The translations under genes were made by a program, and so were the position numbers. The notes beneath the pieces were generated by a model. The model ran no database searches. It saw only the letters and a list, made by a program, of their open reading frames with translations, and was not told the origin of the DNA. Positions 1 through 11,004 of a stretch of 64,000 nucleotides of DNA are shown one piece after another. Location: positions 41,819,501-41,883,500 of the forward strand of contig CP142458.1 in the NCBI GenBank assembly GCA_038049695.1, read 5' to 3'. Source of the stretch: Cinnamomum chago. Lineage: Eukaryota; Streptophyta; Magnoliopsida; Laurales; Lauraceae. Every line of letters begins with the position of its first letter. The first letter of the stretch is position 1.

Positions 1-44
1 TACCGCCTCCTCCGGCTCCTCCTCAAGGAAACTGGCGACGGGAC
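1..44 (-). other. Conserved LTR acidic ORF tail, cut by window edge
   Basis: First 44 nt of the 92-nt conserved block, from the splice-acceptor-like CTCAG (complement of 45-49) to the window edge. It encodes the start of the acidic run (E-E-E-P-E-E), as in the copies at 1773 and 61643. Confidence 0.5.
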
Positions 45-1233
45 CTGAGTACCAAAGCAAAGGATCAGACACGACGGTCTGGCAAGAGAGTGAGAAGATA
101 TAACAACATAAAACAGATGAAATATCTCGAAAAGCAAGGAAATCCGTTTAAGCAAGAACTCTCATAAAATAGATAAATCATTTGTTAGAAAAACATGTAA
201 ACAAGATAAAACTCATAGGGTATCCAAGGAATCAGGAACAAGCAAGATGGCGACCACACGAAGCTAAGTCCTCTATCACTAAGGTGATAGAGTAATAACT
301 AGGCCCTGGTCTCAGTCACTCGAGGTGAGGAGGAACAGGGGGTCTCATATAAATACATATGCATATACAATACTATACATGACCACGGTAGCGAGCCGGG
401 CATCGGGGACCACAGTAGCAATCTGCGGTATCGGGACAAGACCACGGTAATGACCGGGTAGCGGGATCCAAACTGCAGCTGGCGGGACAAGAGGGGGATC
501 TCCAAGTCGGTGGATCAAACCAACGAGGTTATCCAAGCTTAGTGGTGCCGACTCATAGGTCAAATACAATCGAGACAATGCAAGTAAATCAGGTACAAAT
601 ATATATAATCAAACGGGCAAGACGGGGGTGCTCAAGGGCACACTGACATATCATGTGGTGCAATGCACTTCGGGTCAAGTAACCATTTCAAGTGTACAAC
701 AATGCTTTCGGGAAAGACAAGTCATGTAAAGAAATCTTGGACATGAAGAAATAAAATGAACTATTACAATTCCGGGAAATATTGATTTCAAGATCTATTT
801 AAGTGAATAGGGGTCCCGTATGTCAATTATAGCCATTACTTGGTACTCCTTGAGTTTGAAGACATTCCGGGCTCCTTATGCACTTTTACGATTTTTAAAA
901 CTTAAATTGAGCTTATGGTTATAACTAGATATTATGATAGGAAAGCAAGACTATAAACGGTCCATCCTAAGTAGGATGTCAACCCGGAACCATCAAGTAA
1001 CCTACTCAGTCACCGAAAGGAATAGAATTCGCGATACCCAAGGAAATAGACTTTGCATTTAGGTTTGAAGAGGATATCGTGTCGTTCCATCCCGTTCAAG
1101 ATTGAATCGATTGAACTTCGATGCATTCCGAACCAACCGTGAAGAGCATCGGCTCAAGACGCTCTCACATATGGTCAAGTGAGTCCAAGGAGGGTAGCCA
1201 AGGTCCACAAAAAATAAATTTCAAAACCCACAT
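1..1233 (-). repeat. Tekay-like gypsy LTR, partial 3' LTR (GATCGATC subfamily)
   Basis: This stretch matches 1800-2990 and 61690-62880 almost base for base, so it is the middle part of the same minus-strand LTR. It begins inside the conserved 92-nt tail and stops near 1233, exactly where the GATCGATC palindrome array starts in the other copies. What follows is internal leader and a primer site, so a deletion has removed the rest of this LTR and all coding sequence. No coding gene is seen. Confidence 0.8.
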
Positions 1234-1362
1234 AATAATATAAAGGGTCACACATTGCTCACACGATACTAGCTAACGAAAGATCTAACGGATCCTCGCC
1301 ACGTCCTTAGGATTTCTAGTTTCTTTTAAATGCTTGAAACACGTCTCGCTCTGATACCAGTC
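1234..1362 (-). other. Gypsy 5' leader fragment between LTRs
   Basis: About 130 bp with no LTR similarity, ending at the primer site and the 5' LTR boundary. It is the remnant of the internal region of the minus-strand element; gag and pol are gone. Confidence 0.65.
1348..1359 (-). promoter_or_regulatory. Primer binding site, initiator Met tRNA type
   Basis: On the minus strand this reads TGGTATCAGAGC, the standard plant primer site complementary to the 3' end of initiator methionine tRNA. It sits three bases inside the LTR end at 1363. It fixes the orientation of the element and shows that 1363-4403 is its 5' LTR. Confidence 0.92.
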
Positions 1363-1772
1363 TGTCGCGACCCCGGACCGGGAAATCCCAATCCGGGATC
1401 GGGACATTAAGTGTGTGTCGTGAACCAACAACACACACGTTTTGTTTAATTTCCCACAGGTGTCCGCTGTGAGGATATCACAAACATCAATGAACATTTC
1501 TTTTTGAGTGCGGAAGCGTGTAGCAAATCAAATAGTCCAACTATCATTAGTCATGAAGATCATAACAATAACATGAGTATGAAAGACTGTATCAAAATGA
1601 GCAATGATATATAGCAATGTTTCCCAAAAGTTGTTAAAGTTAGACAAGCTATCATTTAGTTACAATCCCCAAAAAGAGAGGCCAACAAAGGCCAATATGA
1701 ACAAAATAATAACCCAAAAGAATGGTTAAAGTATAGCTCCCAAAATGTGCGTCTCTCGTAGCAACCCGATGT

Positions 1773-1864
1773 CTACATGACATCGTCAGCACGCCACTCA
1801 ACTAGAGGTTGCGGCTCTCCTACCGCCTCCTCTGGCTCCTCCTCAAAGAAGCCGGCAACGGGAC
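1773..1864 (-). other. Conserved 92-nt LTR acidic ORF tail (copy 1)
   Basis: From the AG of a TTGGTACTCAG acceptor-like site to a TAG stop is exactly 92 nt, a length shared by all seven full copies. The frame (two bases then 30 codons) gives an acidic peptide with E-E-E near the start and E-W-R-A-D-D-V-M at the end. The reading frame is also open upstream of the acceptor here, but not in the copy at 13506, which favours use as a terminal exon. Its start codon is unknown. Confidence 0.5.
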
Positions 1865-3035
1865 CTGAGTACCAAAGCAAAGGATCAGACACGACGGTCT
1901 GGCAAGAGAAAGCAAGGATACAACAACATATAATAGGGGAAAATACCTTGAAAAGCATATAAATCTGTTTAAGCAAGAACTCTTATAAAACAGATAAATC
2001 ATTTGCTATAAAACAAGTAAACAAGATGAAACATAAGAGGTAACCAAGGAAATCGGGAATAACAAGGTGGCAATCACATAAAGCTAAGTCCTCTGTCACT
2101 AATGTGACAACAGTATCACGGGACGTTGATCTCAGTCACACAAGGTGAGGAGAAACAACGTATACATATATACAATATAATAATACGGGAACGGGACCAC
2201 GGTAGCGAACCGGGTATCGGGACGGGGCCACGGTGATAAATCGGGCATCGGGATCCAAACTGCAGCTGGCGGGACGGGAGAGGGATATCCAAGTCAGTGG
2301 ATCAGACTGACAAGGTATCCAAGCTTAGTGATGCCGACACATAGGATAAAACCAATCGAGACATATATGAGTAAATCAAGTACAATAAATAAACGGGGAA
2401 AACGGGGGTGCTCAAGGCACACTGTCATCTCATGTCGGGCAATACATATCTGGACAAGTCAATACTACTATCATGCTTTCGGGAAAACGATTCATGTCAA
2501 GTAATGCTTGGAAATAGAGAAATATGATGAACTATACCAATTCGGGAAAGATGATGATTTAAAGATCTATTTGAGTGGATAGGGGTCCCGTATGTCGATT
2601 ATAGATATAACTTGGTACTCCTTGAGTTTGAAGACATTCCGGGCTCCTTATGCACTCTTACGATTTTCAAAACTTAAAATGAGCTTATGGTTATAACTAG
2701 ATTTCATACTAGGAAAATCAAGGTTATAGACGGTCCATCCTAGGCATGACGTTAATTCGGAAACATCGACCAACCTATTCAGTCATCGAAAGGAATGGAA
2801 TTCGCGATAACCAAGGCAAAAGACTTATATTTGGATATAAAGAAGTTACCGCGTCATTCCATCCCGTTCAAGATTGAAACGGATTGAACTTCGATGCCAC
2901 CAAACTAGCCGTGAGAAGCGTCGGCTCAAGACATCTCACCCATAGTCCAATTAGTCCAAAAAGGGTAGCCAAGGTCCCACCTAGCACTAAGGAAAAATAA
3001 AAATCTCAAAATCCACCGGACTCAAACTGAGTCCA

Positions 3036-3180
3036 CCGATCGATCGGACCTCGGCCAAAATTTTCTGAACAGGGACCGATCGATCGGCCGAAATTTCTAC
3101 ACAGGGCCCGATCGATCGGTCCAAAAACCCTTACAGTTACTGACAGACCGATCGATCGGTCTGCACGTCCGATCGATCGG
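3036..3180. repeat. Array of five CCGATCGATCGG palindromes
   Basis: Perfect 12-bp palindromes start at 3036, 3076, 3108, 3148 and 3169. The copy at 3148 extends to 18 bp with its flanks. The spacers are 9-28 bp and unrelated. The array lies between the predicted LTR splice donor and acceptor. The same array occurs at 62889-63013. Confidence 0.9.
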
Positions 3181-4403
3181 TCCTGGGCGCAGTGCAGGTC
3201 CGGGACTTGGATTTTTCTCCTTTTTGTTCCTTTCTTTCCAACACTTCAACAACCACAATTAACTATAAACAAGATGACTAAAACCCATGCTTCCAAGACA
3301 TTAAATGAGGCTATCAAGAGATATAAATATCATTTATTGCAACCATGAAAACTCAATAAAAGCAATCAATGAAAGCATAAAAATCCATCAATGTTTCACC
3401 AAATCATTTGAAACTTAAAAAACCTCCAAACATTCACTTGCCTCAAGTCTTCAATTAATGATATTAAGCTCTATCAAGTCCTCCAAGAAAATGGTCCAAG
3501 CTACAATGCAAAATCCCCAAATAAAGCCCTAACATGGGTCAAACAATATAATGACTAGGAAACCTTTCAAAAATGGAAATGTAGCTTAACAAGAACTAGA
3601 GGAACACTAATCTAGGAGATGGGGATGATCTCTTACCTTTAAGGTCCTCTAATGGCAATGATGAGCTCAAAGAAGGTCTTGTGATGGAGGGTCCTCTTCA
3701 CAAATGGTATCAATGGAATGCTTGCAAGATGAGGAAGAAGAAGATGATCTCCATTTTGAGTTTGGTGCAAGATTGGTGAGGCTTTGAGATGGAGAAGCAA
3801 GAAGAAGGAGAAGAAAACCAAGGAAAACCCTAGACTCTTCTCTTGGGCTGGAAAATGGAGAATGAATTGCAAATGGAGGGTGAGTTCTTCTTTGCTAACA
3901 AAGGGAAGGTTGGGTCCCACAACTTAAGGAGCTAAATAGGTTGAAATCATCTCCCTCGGGTCCTCGGATGAATTCGACGAAGAAGGAAGAAATGATCGTC
4001 GAAATATCTAGTTTCCAAAAAGTCTATGTTTTGCGGGTTTCGGGAATATCAAGTTTTGGGTACGGATTTTGTGTGCAATGACTATTTTGCCCTCAAGGCC
4101 AAGAATTCGGGTTTCGGGATCTCAAACGAACACGGGATCAACATCAAAGTTGTCGGGATCATTAAAACGAGTAAAACGGGATTAAAATCATACGTGTAAA
4201 AATCTCCGGTAAATCATCAATCATATGCAATGACATGAAAAGGAACCCCCAAAGGGCCCTACTAGCACAAAGCCAATCAAAATCCCCAAAACTATATCAG
4301 AAGCTATTCCAAACCCATCTTAACCAAAAATCACTAATCAAGCTTAGTACTAACACGCAACTTAATTAGTACTAATCGGGTTCACTCGGGTCGGGGTCTT
4401 ACA

Positions 4404-4573
4404 AAGATGAATAAGACCTTGAAGTGCCTCTCGAACATCTCCAAAAGCTGCAGTCGACATGATGGTGTTATGCCCCCGTCTCCTCCAGATTCATCTTAGA
4501 CCATAGGAGGGTGTTTTTTCACTTTTTGTGGGGATAGTGATGGGTAGTGATAGATTGTTTTTCTTGATGTATT
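4404..4573. other. Unclassified 170-bp segment between two LTRs
   Basis: This is the only piece of the left half that matches none of the other repeats here. On the minus strand an ATG (complement of 4456-4458) opens 18 codons running straight into the gypsy LTR. It may be a fragment of the insertion target, possibly an older element's gag. I do not recognise it. Confidence 0.35.
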
Positions 4574-6888
4574 TGTTGGAATTGGTGTATGCCCTAAAGC
4601 CCACTGACTGCACTCACATCTCTGTTACTGGATATTTATTGGTTATTTAATAGAATGACATCTTTCTCTTATTACTTGTGTATATGTATGGTTGTGTAAG
4701 GCCCATTGTTTTCTAGTAATGACTTGGGTGTGTAGTGGCTACACACAGTAAGGTCTGAGTCATGGACACTTGAAACAATAAACTTGTTCATAACTGAGAG
4801 ATGGAGTTGGGCACTTCATCTTGGTATAAGTTATAATGAGATACTCTCCTGTATTCAGGGTGACTTACCTAAGTCACGGGAGGCTTTTCCGGATTTATCT
4901 CATTAGTGCATGTGTCATGCATTGAACATGACCACTTGTAGGTGTGATCTCTAAAATAGTACTATCATAGAGAGAGATCAATTCACCTCTTGCTACTGAG
5001 TGACCAGTGCTCTTAATCTTGAGCATTTGTGGATGAACTGACGAAGTCAAGTTCTTGTGCTTTAATTCACTATGGGTGAGATCCTGTTCATGGGTCAACA
5101 GCTCTGTGTTTTGGGTGCTCGGGCTTGATTAGTTGGGACGTGCAAATGCAATATGGAATCTATGCCATCGTGTGATGGAATGATCGTCCCCTTAGAATTA
5201 TCCGATTAATCATCAGAATCTAAGATCTTAGTATATGGATGTTCCATATGGATATTGAACTTGTGGGTCGCTCCCTGGATCAAGAGAATGATATCCGGAT
5301 GATGATTAAGTCAAGGGTATGAAGTTCTAAGGATGAGATGTAATCAAGAAGGTAGATAGTACATCGGTTAACCTACTTGATTATGGATGTTACATAGAGG
5401 GGCATTGTGGTCATTGTACTTGGTAGGTCAAAGACAATCGTCAGTTTATGATGAGCTTTATTTGCAATTTAATATTTGTCCCTGGAGTGCAACCATAACT
5501 CTTTAGTGGAATGAGTTAGGGTTAAAATGATCTTAATGTTGCTATGGGGTTAGCATGGACATTTTGGTCATTTTGGGAGCCAAGGGAAAATATGTCTTTT
5601 GGTCCCTCTTCTAGCCATCTTCCTATATTGGCATGGTTTCCTAATTTAATTATATGATATGTGGTTGAATTAATTTTGTGGAAGAATAATTTTGAGTTTA
5701 AATTCAAATAGGCTTTTGATGGCATACATGAATTTAACTCTAGCTAAATTATTAACTAGTGGGCCATGGTGTGTTTATCTATCTTGTGGGCCAGCCATAA
5801 GGGGAGCCACTTGTGTGAGGTTTCCAAGTTTGACTAGGTGTCTTTACTTGGAAGGAAGAACTCCTCTTTGGGTAAGAATTCCTATAATTAAAGCTTACTA
5901 ATTTTTAGTATCTTTAATTAGAAAGTGTTGCACAACTAAGGGGGTTGGTTGCTTATTTTATGGGATTGTCATTCCTATTAGAAAGAGAGCTATCTTAAAA
6001 GGAATGTGATCTTTATAAATAGAGAGGAACTACCCTTGGGCGTGCAATATACAAAACAAGGAAGAAACAAGGCTGGAATAAAACCCTAGGGCGTGAAACA
6101 CATCATATACCTATTGGCCGCCCAAGACAAAGAGGCAGCACACTCACGCCCAGCCCTTGCTGCCTTCTTCTCCTTCATTGGAGAGAGTAGATCAGGTCCT
6201 GGGCTTTTTCCACAAATTGTAGATTCAGAAAACCCTTCTTGGAATCCATATTTTGATCCCACAATCAACACCAATCAGATTGGGTTGTGGAATAGAAGAG
6301 AAGATCAAAAGGAAAGTTGCTGCAGTAAATTCCTGCAACCTGTATAGCTGATTGCAGGCTTGTGATCAGCAGTTTGCAAGTTCAATTTCAGAGATTTGAA
6401 GACTTCATATCAGCAAGGTATTAGTCCTCTATCATCTCCTTTCATTCTCCACATGTTGATCATGATTTCATGGAGTTTTTATGCATGTTTCATGGCTGGA
6501 AATCAGATCTGTATTCTTGTTTTAAAAACTTGAAAAACCAAATCAGCCATGGAAGTCCAAGTTCAGATCTGTAATGCATGAACTTTCAGTATTTAGTATC
6601 TATCATCTAACATGTTATTTTGATTTACTGATCATGAACTTTTGATTTTTGTATTGGTCAAGTAATTAGTGATTTTTGTACTGAACTTCTATTGTTAAAT
6701 CAATGAAATTACATTTTCACTTGTTCATCCTCTATCCTCTTGTTATATTTCTCTTAATGAATGTTTATGTTGCTTTGAAGCTTTATATTGTTAAATCAAT
6801 TCATATTTGTTATCTTAGCTTCATTCAAACAATGCATAAACAAATCTATATACCTGATAACCTGTTCCGCATTACATTTGCATTCTCA
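4574..6888 (+). repeat. Ty1/copia LTR (plus strand), probable 5' LTR
   Basis: Begins TGTTGGAATTGGTGTATGCC, a start typical of copia LTRs. A TATA box lies at 6014-6022 and a possible AATAAA near 6077. I place the end at 6888 because the bases after it resemble a primer site, but an end near 6415 is also possible. No internal coding region of this element follows; it joins SIRE-like sequence within about 60 bp. Confidence 0.6.
6014..6022 (+). promoter_or_regulatory. TATA box of copia LTR
   Basis: TATAAATAG in the right orientation for the LTR beginning at 4574. Confidence 0.6.
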
Positions 6889-6890
6889 TT

Positions 6891-6902
6891 TGGTAACAGG
6901 TG
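6891..6902 (+). promoter_or_regulatory. Possible degenerate primer binding site
   Basis: TGGTAACAGGTG resembles the initiator-Met site TGGTATCAGAGC with mismatches and a slip, and follows a CA dinucleotide after two bases. The weak match makes this tentative. Confidence 0.3.
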
Positions 6903-6939
6903 CTACTGAAAGGTATTTGTTTTCTCATGTATACAGGTT

Positions 6940-7020
6940 CCTTCGCAATTCGATGTCAAAGGGGGAGAGATTAGAAGATCTGAAGATCAAACAGAAAGAA
7001 GATCAAACAAAGGGGGAGAG
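6940..7020 (+). other. SIRE-type copia 3' tail, left part
   Basis: Contains two purine runs (GGGGGAGAG at 6961 and near 7012) in AGATC-rich sequence. The same texture resumes at 8784 after the inserted solo LTR, so this is the left half of one interrupted 3' untranslated tail. Confidence 0.6.
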
Positions 7021-8783
7021 TGTTGGAAAATAGGTGGGCCATTCAGATAGGTTTCAAAAACTTTTGACCAACTTGATGCAGGGATCAACTATCTAAAAGG
7101 CAACAAACCCAATCTAGGATGCAATCTCTCAAACTCATAAATCAGGTACATCAATATAACCTATCTAGAAGATAGAAAATAGCACATAAACATGCAACCA
7201 CGAAATCCACAACATACAAGGATGTAGATTATACCTTTGGAGCTTAGTTGTGCTCTAATGGAGAATTTGAATTCTTTCTTTGATGATGAACACCTTCACT
7301 AATCAAATTAGAATCTCCAACACCGTTTGATCTTTCATGCTATGACCCGTATCAGATTCTCTTTTCTCAAGAAGATGGTGGGATCTCCAAGAGAAAAACC
7401 CTAAAGGAAACTAGAAGAGAAACTAGAAGAGGGAGAGGAAGAGGAGTGTGCAACACTTGCACAAAAGGGGCTTGGGCGTGAATCCCTAGGTCGGATTGTG
7501 CATTAGGACGTCCAAGGCACTCCTCTCCACTTTTTATAGCATTCAAGCCACCTCCTCTTACTAATTGAAATAGAAGTCTTACTTCCACTACAATTAGTTG
7601 CTTACAAAATCACAATTAGAAGTCTTACTTCAAATATGATTAGTAACTTCCTCTTTTACTAATTAAAATAGAAGTCTCACTTCCATTAATAATTAGTAAC
7701 TTATTATTACCACTATTAGAAGTCTCACTTCAAATAGAAATAGTAACTTTTTATTTCCTTTTAGAGTTCTACTATCATTAGTATCTTTCTAATATCTTGG
7801 GCTAGTGTGGGGACCACTAGGGATTCCTTAGAAAGCTGGCTCCAACTGGGACACGCGACCCCACATCTCATGTGCAATCCGGGTCCACAGTTAATTGCAA
7901 ATAACTCCACTAAATAAATGCAATTGCATTCCAGTCTTAGGAATATAATACAATGAAGACCCTAAACTTCCTCAGTACCACAAGTAGGCCCCTCTATCAA
8001 TATCCATGGATCAATTGGACCTGTCCACCAAAATAGATCCATATCTTATTATCCTTGAGCCCCAATTAATTATAGTGATCATTTGGTACCGATCCAATTA
8101 ACTCTTAATTGGAATGGGTGCGTACTTACCAATGATAAATCCATTAATTGGCACAAGAGGATATTAAAGATAGATTCCATCTTGACCATTGAATGTTCCC
8201 ACAGCTCTACTACCACGTACTCAAATCACCGAGGTGTTGACCTACAATTGGCCTCACTCATTGGTGACTCAAAGCAAATGCATAGATAGAAACTTGAGTT
8301 CATTAATGTCTCAGGATTATGAGCCTATTGCTAGGGAATTATGAGAGCAGACCTTAAAGGTAAAGACAGTGTATATAAGGTGTTTCTCATGGTCCTTCAA
8401 TACATCCAATGTACCAGCATTATGATCCAGAATCTTACATTCTGATGATCGAGACAAATCACACTATCTCATAGTGATCAAAGTGCTGCAACCTTGTCAA
8501 ATGAAATGCCCAATCTCATTACTGGTTGTGAAGATATTTAAGTATAAGATTTGCAATACATGTCTCCGGTATGTGGATCTCATCCATACACATGTATTAC
8601 ATCTAGTATACTTGTGGACTCCAGTTCATCTCATGAACCATTATGTCATTCGTATTAGTTATGTACAAATAAGTAATAAAACACCATTCATCTCATGAAA
8701 GGAAAGCAATAATACATATTGATGAATAAAGAAATTAATCAATTTATTCATCATATACTGGTATTGAGACCATAAAACTAACA
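7021..8783 (-). repeat. Copia solo LTR (1763 bp), target duplication GAGAG
   Basis: Termini TGTTGG and CTAACA. It is near-identical in layout to 28041-29804 and 32150-33912. The five bases before (7016-7020) and after (8784-8788) are both GAGAG. It is called minus because the copy at 32150 is followed on its right by the polypurine tract and pol of a minus-strand element. The short ORF near 8083 recurs in the other copies but is simply LTR sequence. Confidence 0.93.
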
Positions 8784-9040
8784 GAGAGAAGAACAGATCT
8801 AACTAAGGGGGAGATTTGCTTCAAAAACTAAAGAAGAAGATCGCTTGAATACGAAGAGCAAGGGAGGGCTCTAACCAAGGGGGAGAAATCTTGAAAAGAT
8901 TAAGTTAAAGCTTGCGACGAATCGGTCATTCGGTTGAAGCTACATTCAAGAGATTTCAAGATTAAAGCCATTCTGAAGAACCAAAGTCCTAGGAGTGTTG
9001 TGATCATATTAGTTTCCATCAAATTACTAAAGGGGGAGAT
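8784..9040 (+). other. SIRE-type copia 3' tail with repeated polypurine tracts
   Basis: AAGGGGGAGA-like runs occur near 8806, 8877 and 9030; the last abuts the LTR start and is the likely polypurine tract for plus-strand priming. Duplicated tracts in a long 3' tail are known in the SIRE/Maximus lineage. No coding frame is visible. Confidence 0.7.
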
Positions 9041-9396
9041 TGTTAGGTTTTTGTTTGTTGCTAATTTGATGGATTCACACTCACCTTAACTGTCAAATGA
9101 TCACACACTCATGCATCTTAGTTTTGACTTTGGAATCTAAGATTCTAACTTGCATTTGCACTTGATTTTCAAATGATTTATTCATGCATGTTTTTAGAAC
9201 TTTAATACACTTTTGAAAACCTAATTCTTCATGCATAATGTTGGAAAATCACATTAAGGATCTAGGTTTGTGATTTGCATACATTCCCCATTTTTAGAAT
9301 CATATTAATATGCTTAAATCACACTGGCCATGAGTTCCAAGTTTCTTCTTTGAAATTTTGAAAATTCAGCAGGAACTCATCCCAAGCCAGTTGACT

Positions 9397-9559
9397 CGGT
9401 CGACCGACCCCTACACCCGGTCGACCGAGCCAACTAGCCGTTGGGCTTCTGGCCAGATCACCCGGTCGACCGAGCCCTATCCAGGTCGACCGAGGAAAGA
9501 GTCGTTAGGCCAATATGACGGTTGGGCCAGGTCGACCCGGGGGTCATGGGGTCGACCGG
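9397..9559. repeat. Array of GGTCGACC palindromes upstream of TATA
   Basis: Six GTCGAC-centred palindromes, several as CGGTCGACCG (9397, 9418, 9463) and others slightly degenerate, end about 30 bp before the TATA box at 9587. A second array sits at the same LTR offset in the copy at 27154-27290. Confidence 0.9.
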
Positions 9560-9586
9560 GCCAACTAGCCGTTGGACTGCTTTTTG

Positions 9587-9594
9587 TATAAAAG
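9587..9594 (+). promoter_or_regulatory. TATA box of SIRE-type LTR
   Basis: TATAAAAG just downstream of the palindrome array; the sister LTR has TATAAATAG at 27316-27324 in the same place. Confidence 0.65.
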
Positions 9595-10223
9595 TCCATT
9601 CCATTCCCTTCTTTTAAAGGGCTTGATCATTGAATCTTTGGAACCATATTGAAGCCTAAAGAAGATGAATAGGCTAAGAAAGCTAGAGGGCTATTGGAAA
9701 TCAAATGTTTGAGATTTAAAAGGTATATCTTTCAAGTTAATCTTGATTTCCATTCCATTTAAAACCATGCATGTTCAAGTCTTTGTAATTTCATATATGC
9801 ATGATTTCTAGCTTTAAAAGAGATGTTTTGCAAACACAATATCACCTTGGAATATTAGATTGCTTTGCAAACATTCTTGTCTCAATCACATGTGTTCTTA
9901 GTCGTTAAACTTCTTACAACTTGTTTAGTACTTTCTTTCAAGTTGCTTGAACTTTTCATGTGATTAGCATATAACTTCAATCATCATTTTCTGAGCTTAG
10001 ATTTTAAAATGCATCAAGCATTCATTTAAGAGCTTCATTATAGAATTTGATTGAAGTAAACATTCATACACTTTGTGCACACACCTTAGCTAATTGTTGT
10101 GTATGTTTGTATCTTGATTTAAACCTTCATATCAGCCTATTTTAGAGGCATTTGTATTGAGCTTTAAATGTATCTCTTTGAGTGTTTGTTTAGACACTTC
10201 TTTAAGAGAAATCTTTCTTTTGT

Positions 10224-10365
10224 AAAGGTTATTGTTTAGCCTAAGAAAAGCACATTGTAAAGGTTATTGCTTAGCCTAGAAAAGCACATAGAGAGGTTGT
10301 TGTTTAGCCTAGAAAAACAACATTGTAAAGGTTATTGCTTAGTCTATTAAAAAGCGTAGATAGTG
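10224..10365 (+). repeat. Short tandem repeat, about 35 bp x 4
   Basis: Four units built on GTAAAGGTTATTG, TTAGCCTA and AAAAGCA in the 3' part of the SIRE-type LTR. Three diverged units occur at the same place in the other copy (30081-30187). Confidence 0.8.
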
Positions 10366-10618
10366 GAAATCCGGTGGGGTGATTGGATCATAAGCCGGTA
10401 GTGGATGTAGGCATTGAGGCCGAACCACTATAAATCTTTGTGTGTTGGTGTATGCTTGTGGTGATTTCTTTTGTTAGCTTCCGCATCTTGTTTGGTAAAT
10501 CATCACTTGTAACTAGTTATCTTAAAGAAATTAAAATTGGTCTTAATTGGTCACTTCCTTGTAGCTCACCCTATTCACCCCTCCCCCCCACCTCTAGGGT
10601 TACGATCCAAGACTTTCA

Positions 10619-10991
10619 CAAATTGTCAAGGCGATTCATTGGACCGTATGAGATTTTGAGTCGCATTAGTGGCGTGGCCTATAGACTAGCTTTGCCACCA
10701 AAACTTTCAGGTGTGCACAATGTATTTCTTGTCTCGATGTTGAAGAAATATGTCTCGAACCCTTCGCACGTGTTAAGGCATGAACCATTGGCAATTCGAG
10801 AAGATGCCACCTATATTGAGAAACCGGTCATGGTTATTGACACGAAGAAGCAGGAATTGAGGAACCGGACAATTTACTGGGTAAAAGTACTTTGGGAAAA
10901 TCACGGACCGGAAGAAACTACTTGGGAACTACGTGATCAAATTCAGAAGAAGTACCTTCACCTGCTACCAGAGGTTAGTATTTATTTGTAG
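10619..10991 (+). pseudogene. Tekay-type gypsy pol, integrase C-terminus and chromodomain
   Basis: The open frame encodes the last ~124 residues of a chromovirus polyprotein. It has the integrase tail (R-F-I-G-P-Y-E-I-L, then L-S-G-V-H-N-V-F and V-S-M-L-K-K-Y) and a chromodomain-like end (V-K-V-L-W-E-N-H, then P-E-E-T-T-W-E-L). It stops at TAG 10989-10991, 13 bp before the polypurine tract. Upstream pol is missing because the SIRE-type element inserted at 10618, so this is a 5'-truncated fragment. The apparent ORF start at 10440 lies in the inserted LTR and is not real. Confidence 0.92.
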
Positions 10992-11004
10992 GACCAAATG
11001 CTCT

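Larger units (their letters stand above)
1363..4403 (-). repeat. Tekay-like gypsy 5' LTR, complete (3041 bp)
   Basis: On the minus strand it starts TGTAAGACCCCGACC and ends GGGTCGCGACA, the same termini as the other gypsy LTRs here. Its order from the 5' end is: conserved U3 block (3970-4095), leader exon with a GTAAGA donor (complement of 3631-3636), predicted intron with the palindrome array, acceptor, 92-nt acidic ORF tail, then a U5 block at 1451-1482. Assignment to Tekay rests on related LTRs linked to chromodomain-bearing pol at 10619-11017 and 19005-21214. Confidence 0.88.
9041..10618 (+). repeat. SIRE-type copia 3' LTR (1578 bp)
   Basis: Starts TGTTAGG directly after the purine tract and ends GACTTTCA, the same end as the copy closing at 30435. 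It contains the GGTCGACC array, a TATA box at 9587-9594 and a short tandem repeat at 10224-10365. Bases 10619-10623 (CAAAT) would be one copy of the target duplication; the other lies outside what is preserved. It interrupts the gypsy pol that resumes at 10619. Confidence 0.85.

Noticed and set aside
1285..1497. 70-codon minus ORF across the LTR end
   Set aside because: Spans the primer site and LTR boundary; chance frame.
3639..3920. 93-codon minus ORF in Tekay leader, similar at 60710 and 63465
   Set aside because: Starts with GTG, not ATG, and does not continue in frame into the acidic tail. The similarity follows from LTR homology, though it could merit a second look if splicing is shown.
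8083..8289. 60-70-codon ORF conserved at 8083, 29106 and 33214
   Set aside because: Conserved only because the three positions are copies of one copia LTR; no intron or start context, and the fourth copy (30674-32149) breaks it.
9397..9559. Possible CRISPR-like array of short palindromic repeats
   Set aside because: Eukaryotic LTR; units are 8-12 bp with irregular spacers and no leader or cas genes.
10440..10618. N-terminal extension of the gypsy pol ORF
   Set aside because: The first ~60 codons are SIRE-type LTR sequence read through by chance; the gypsy part begins at 10619.
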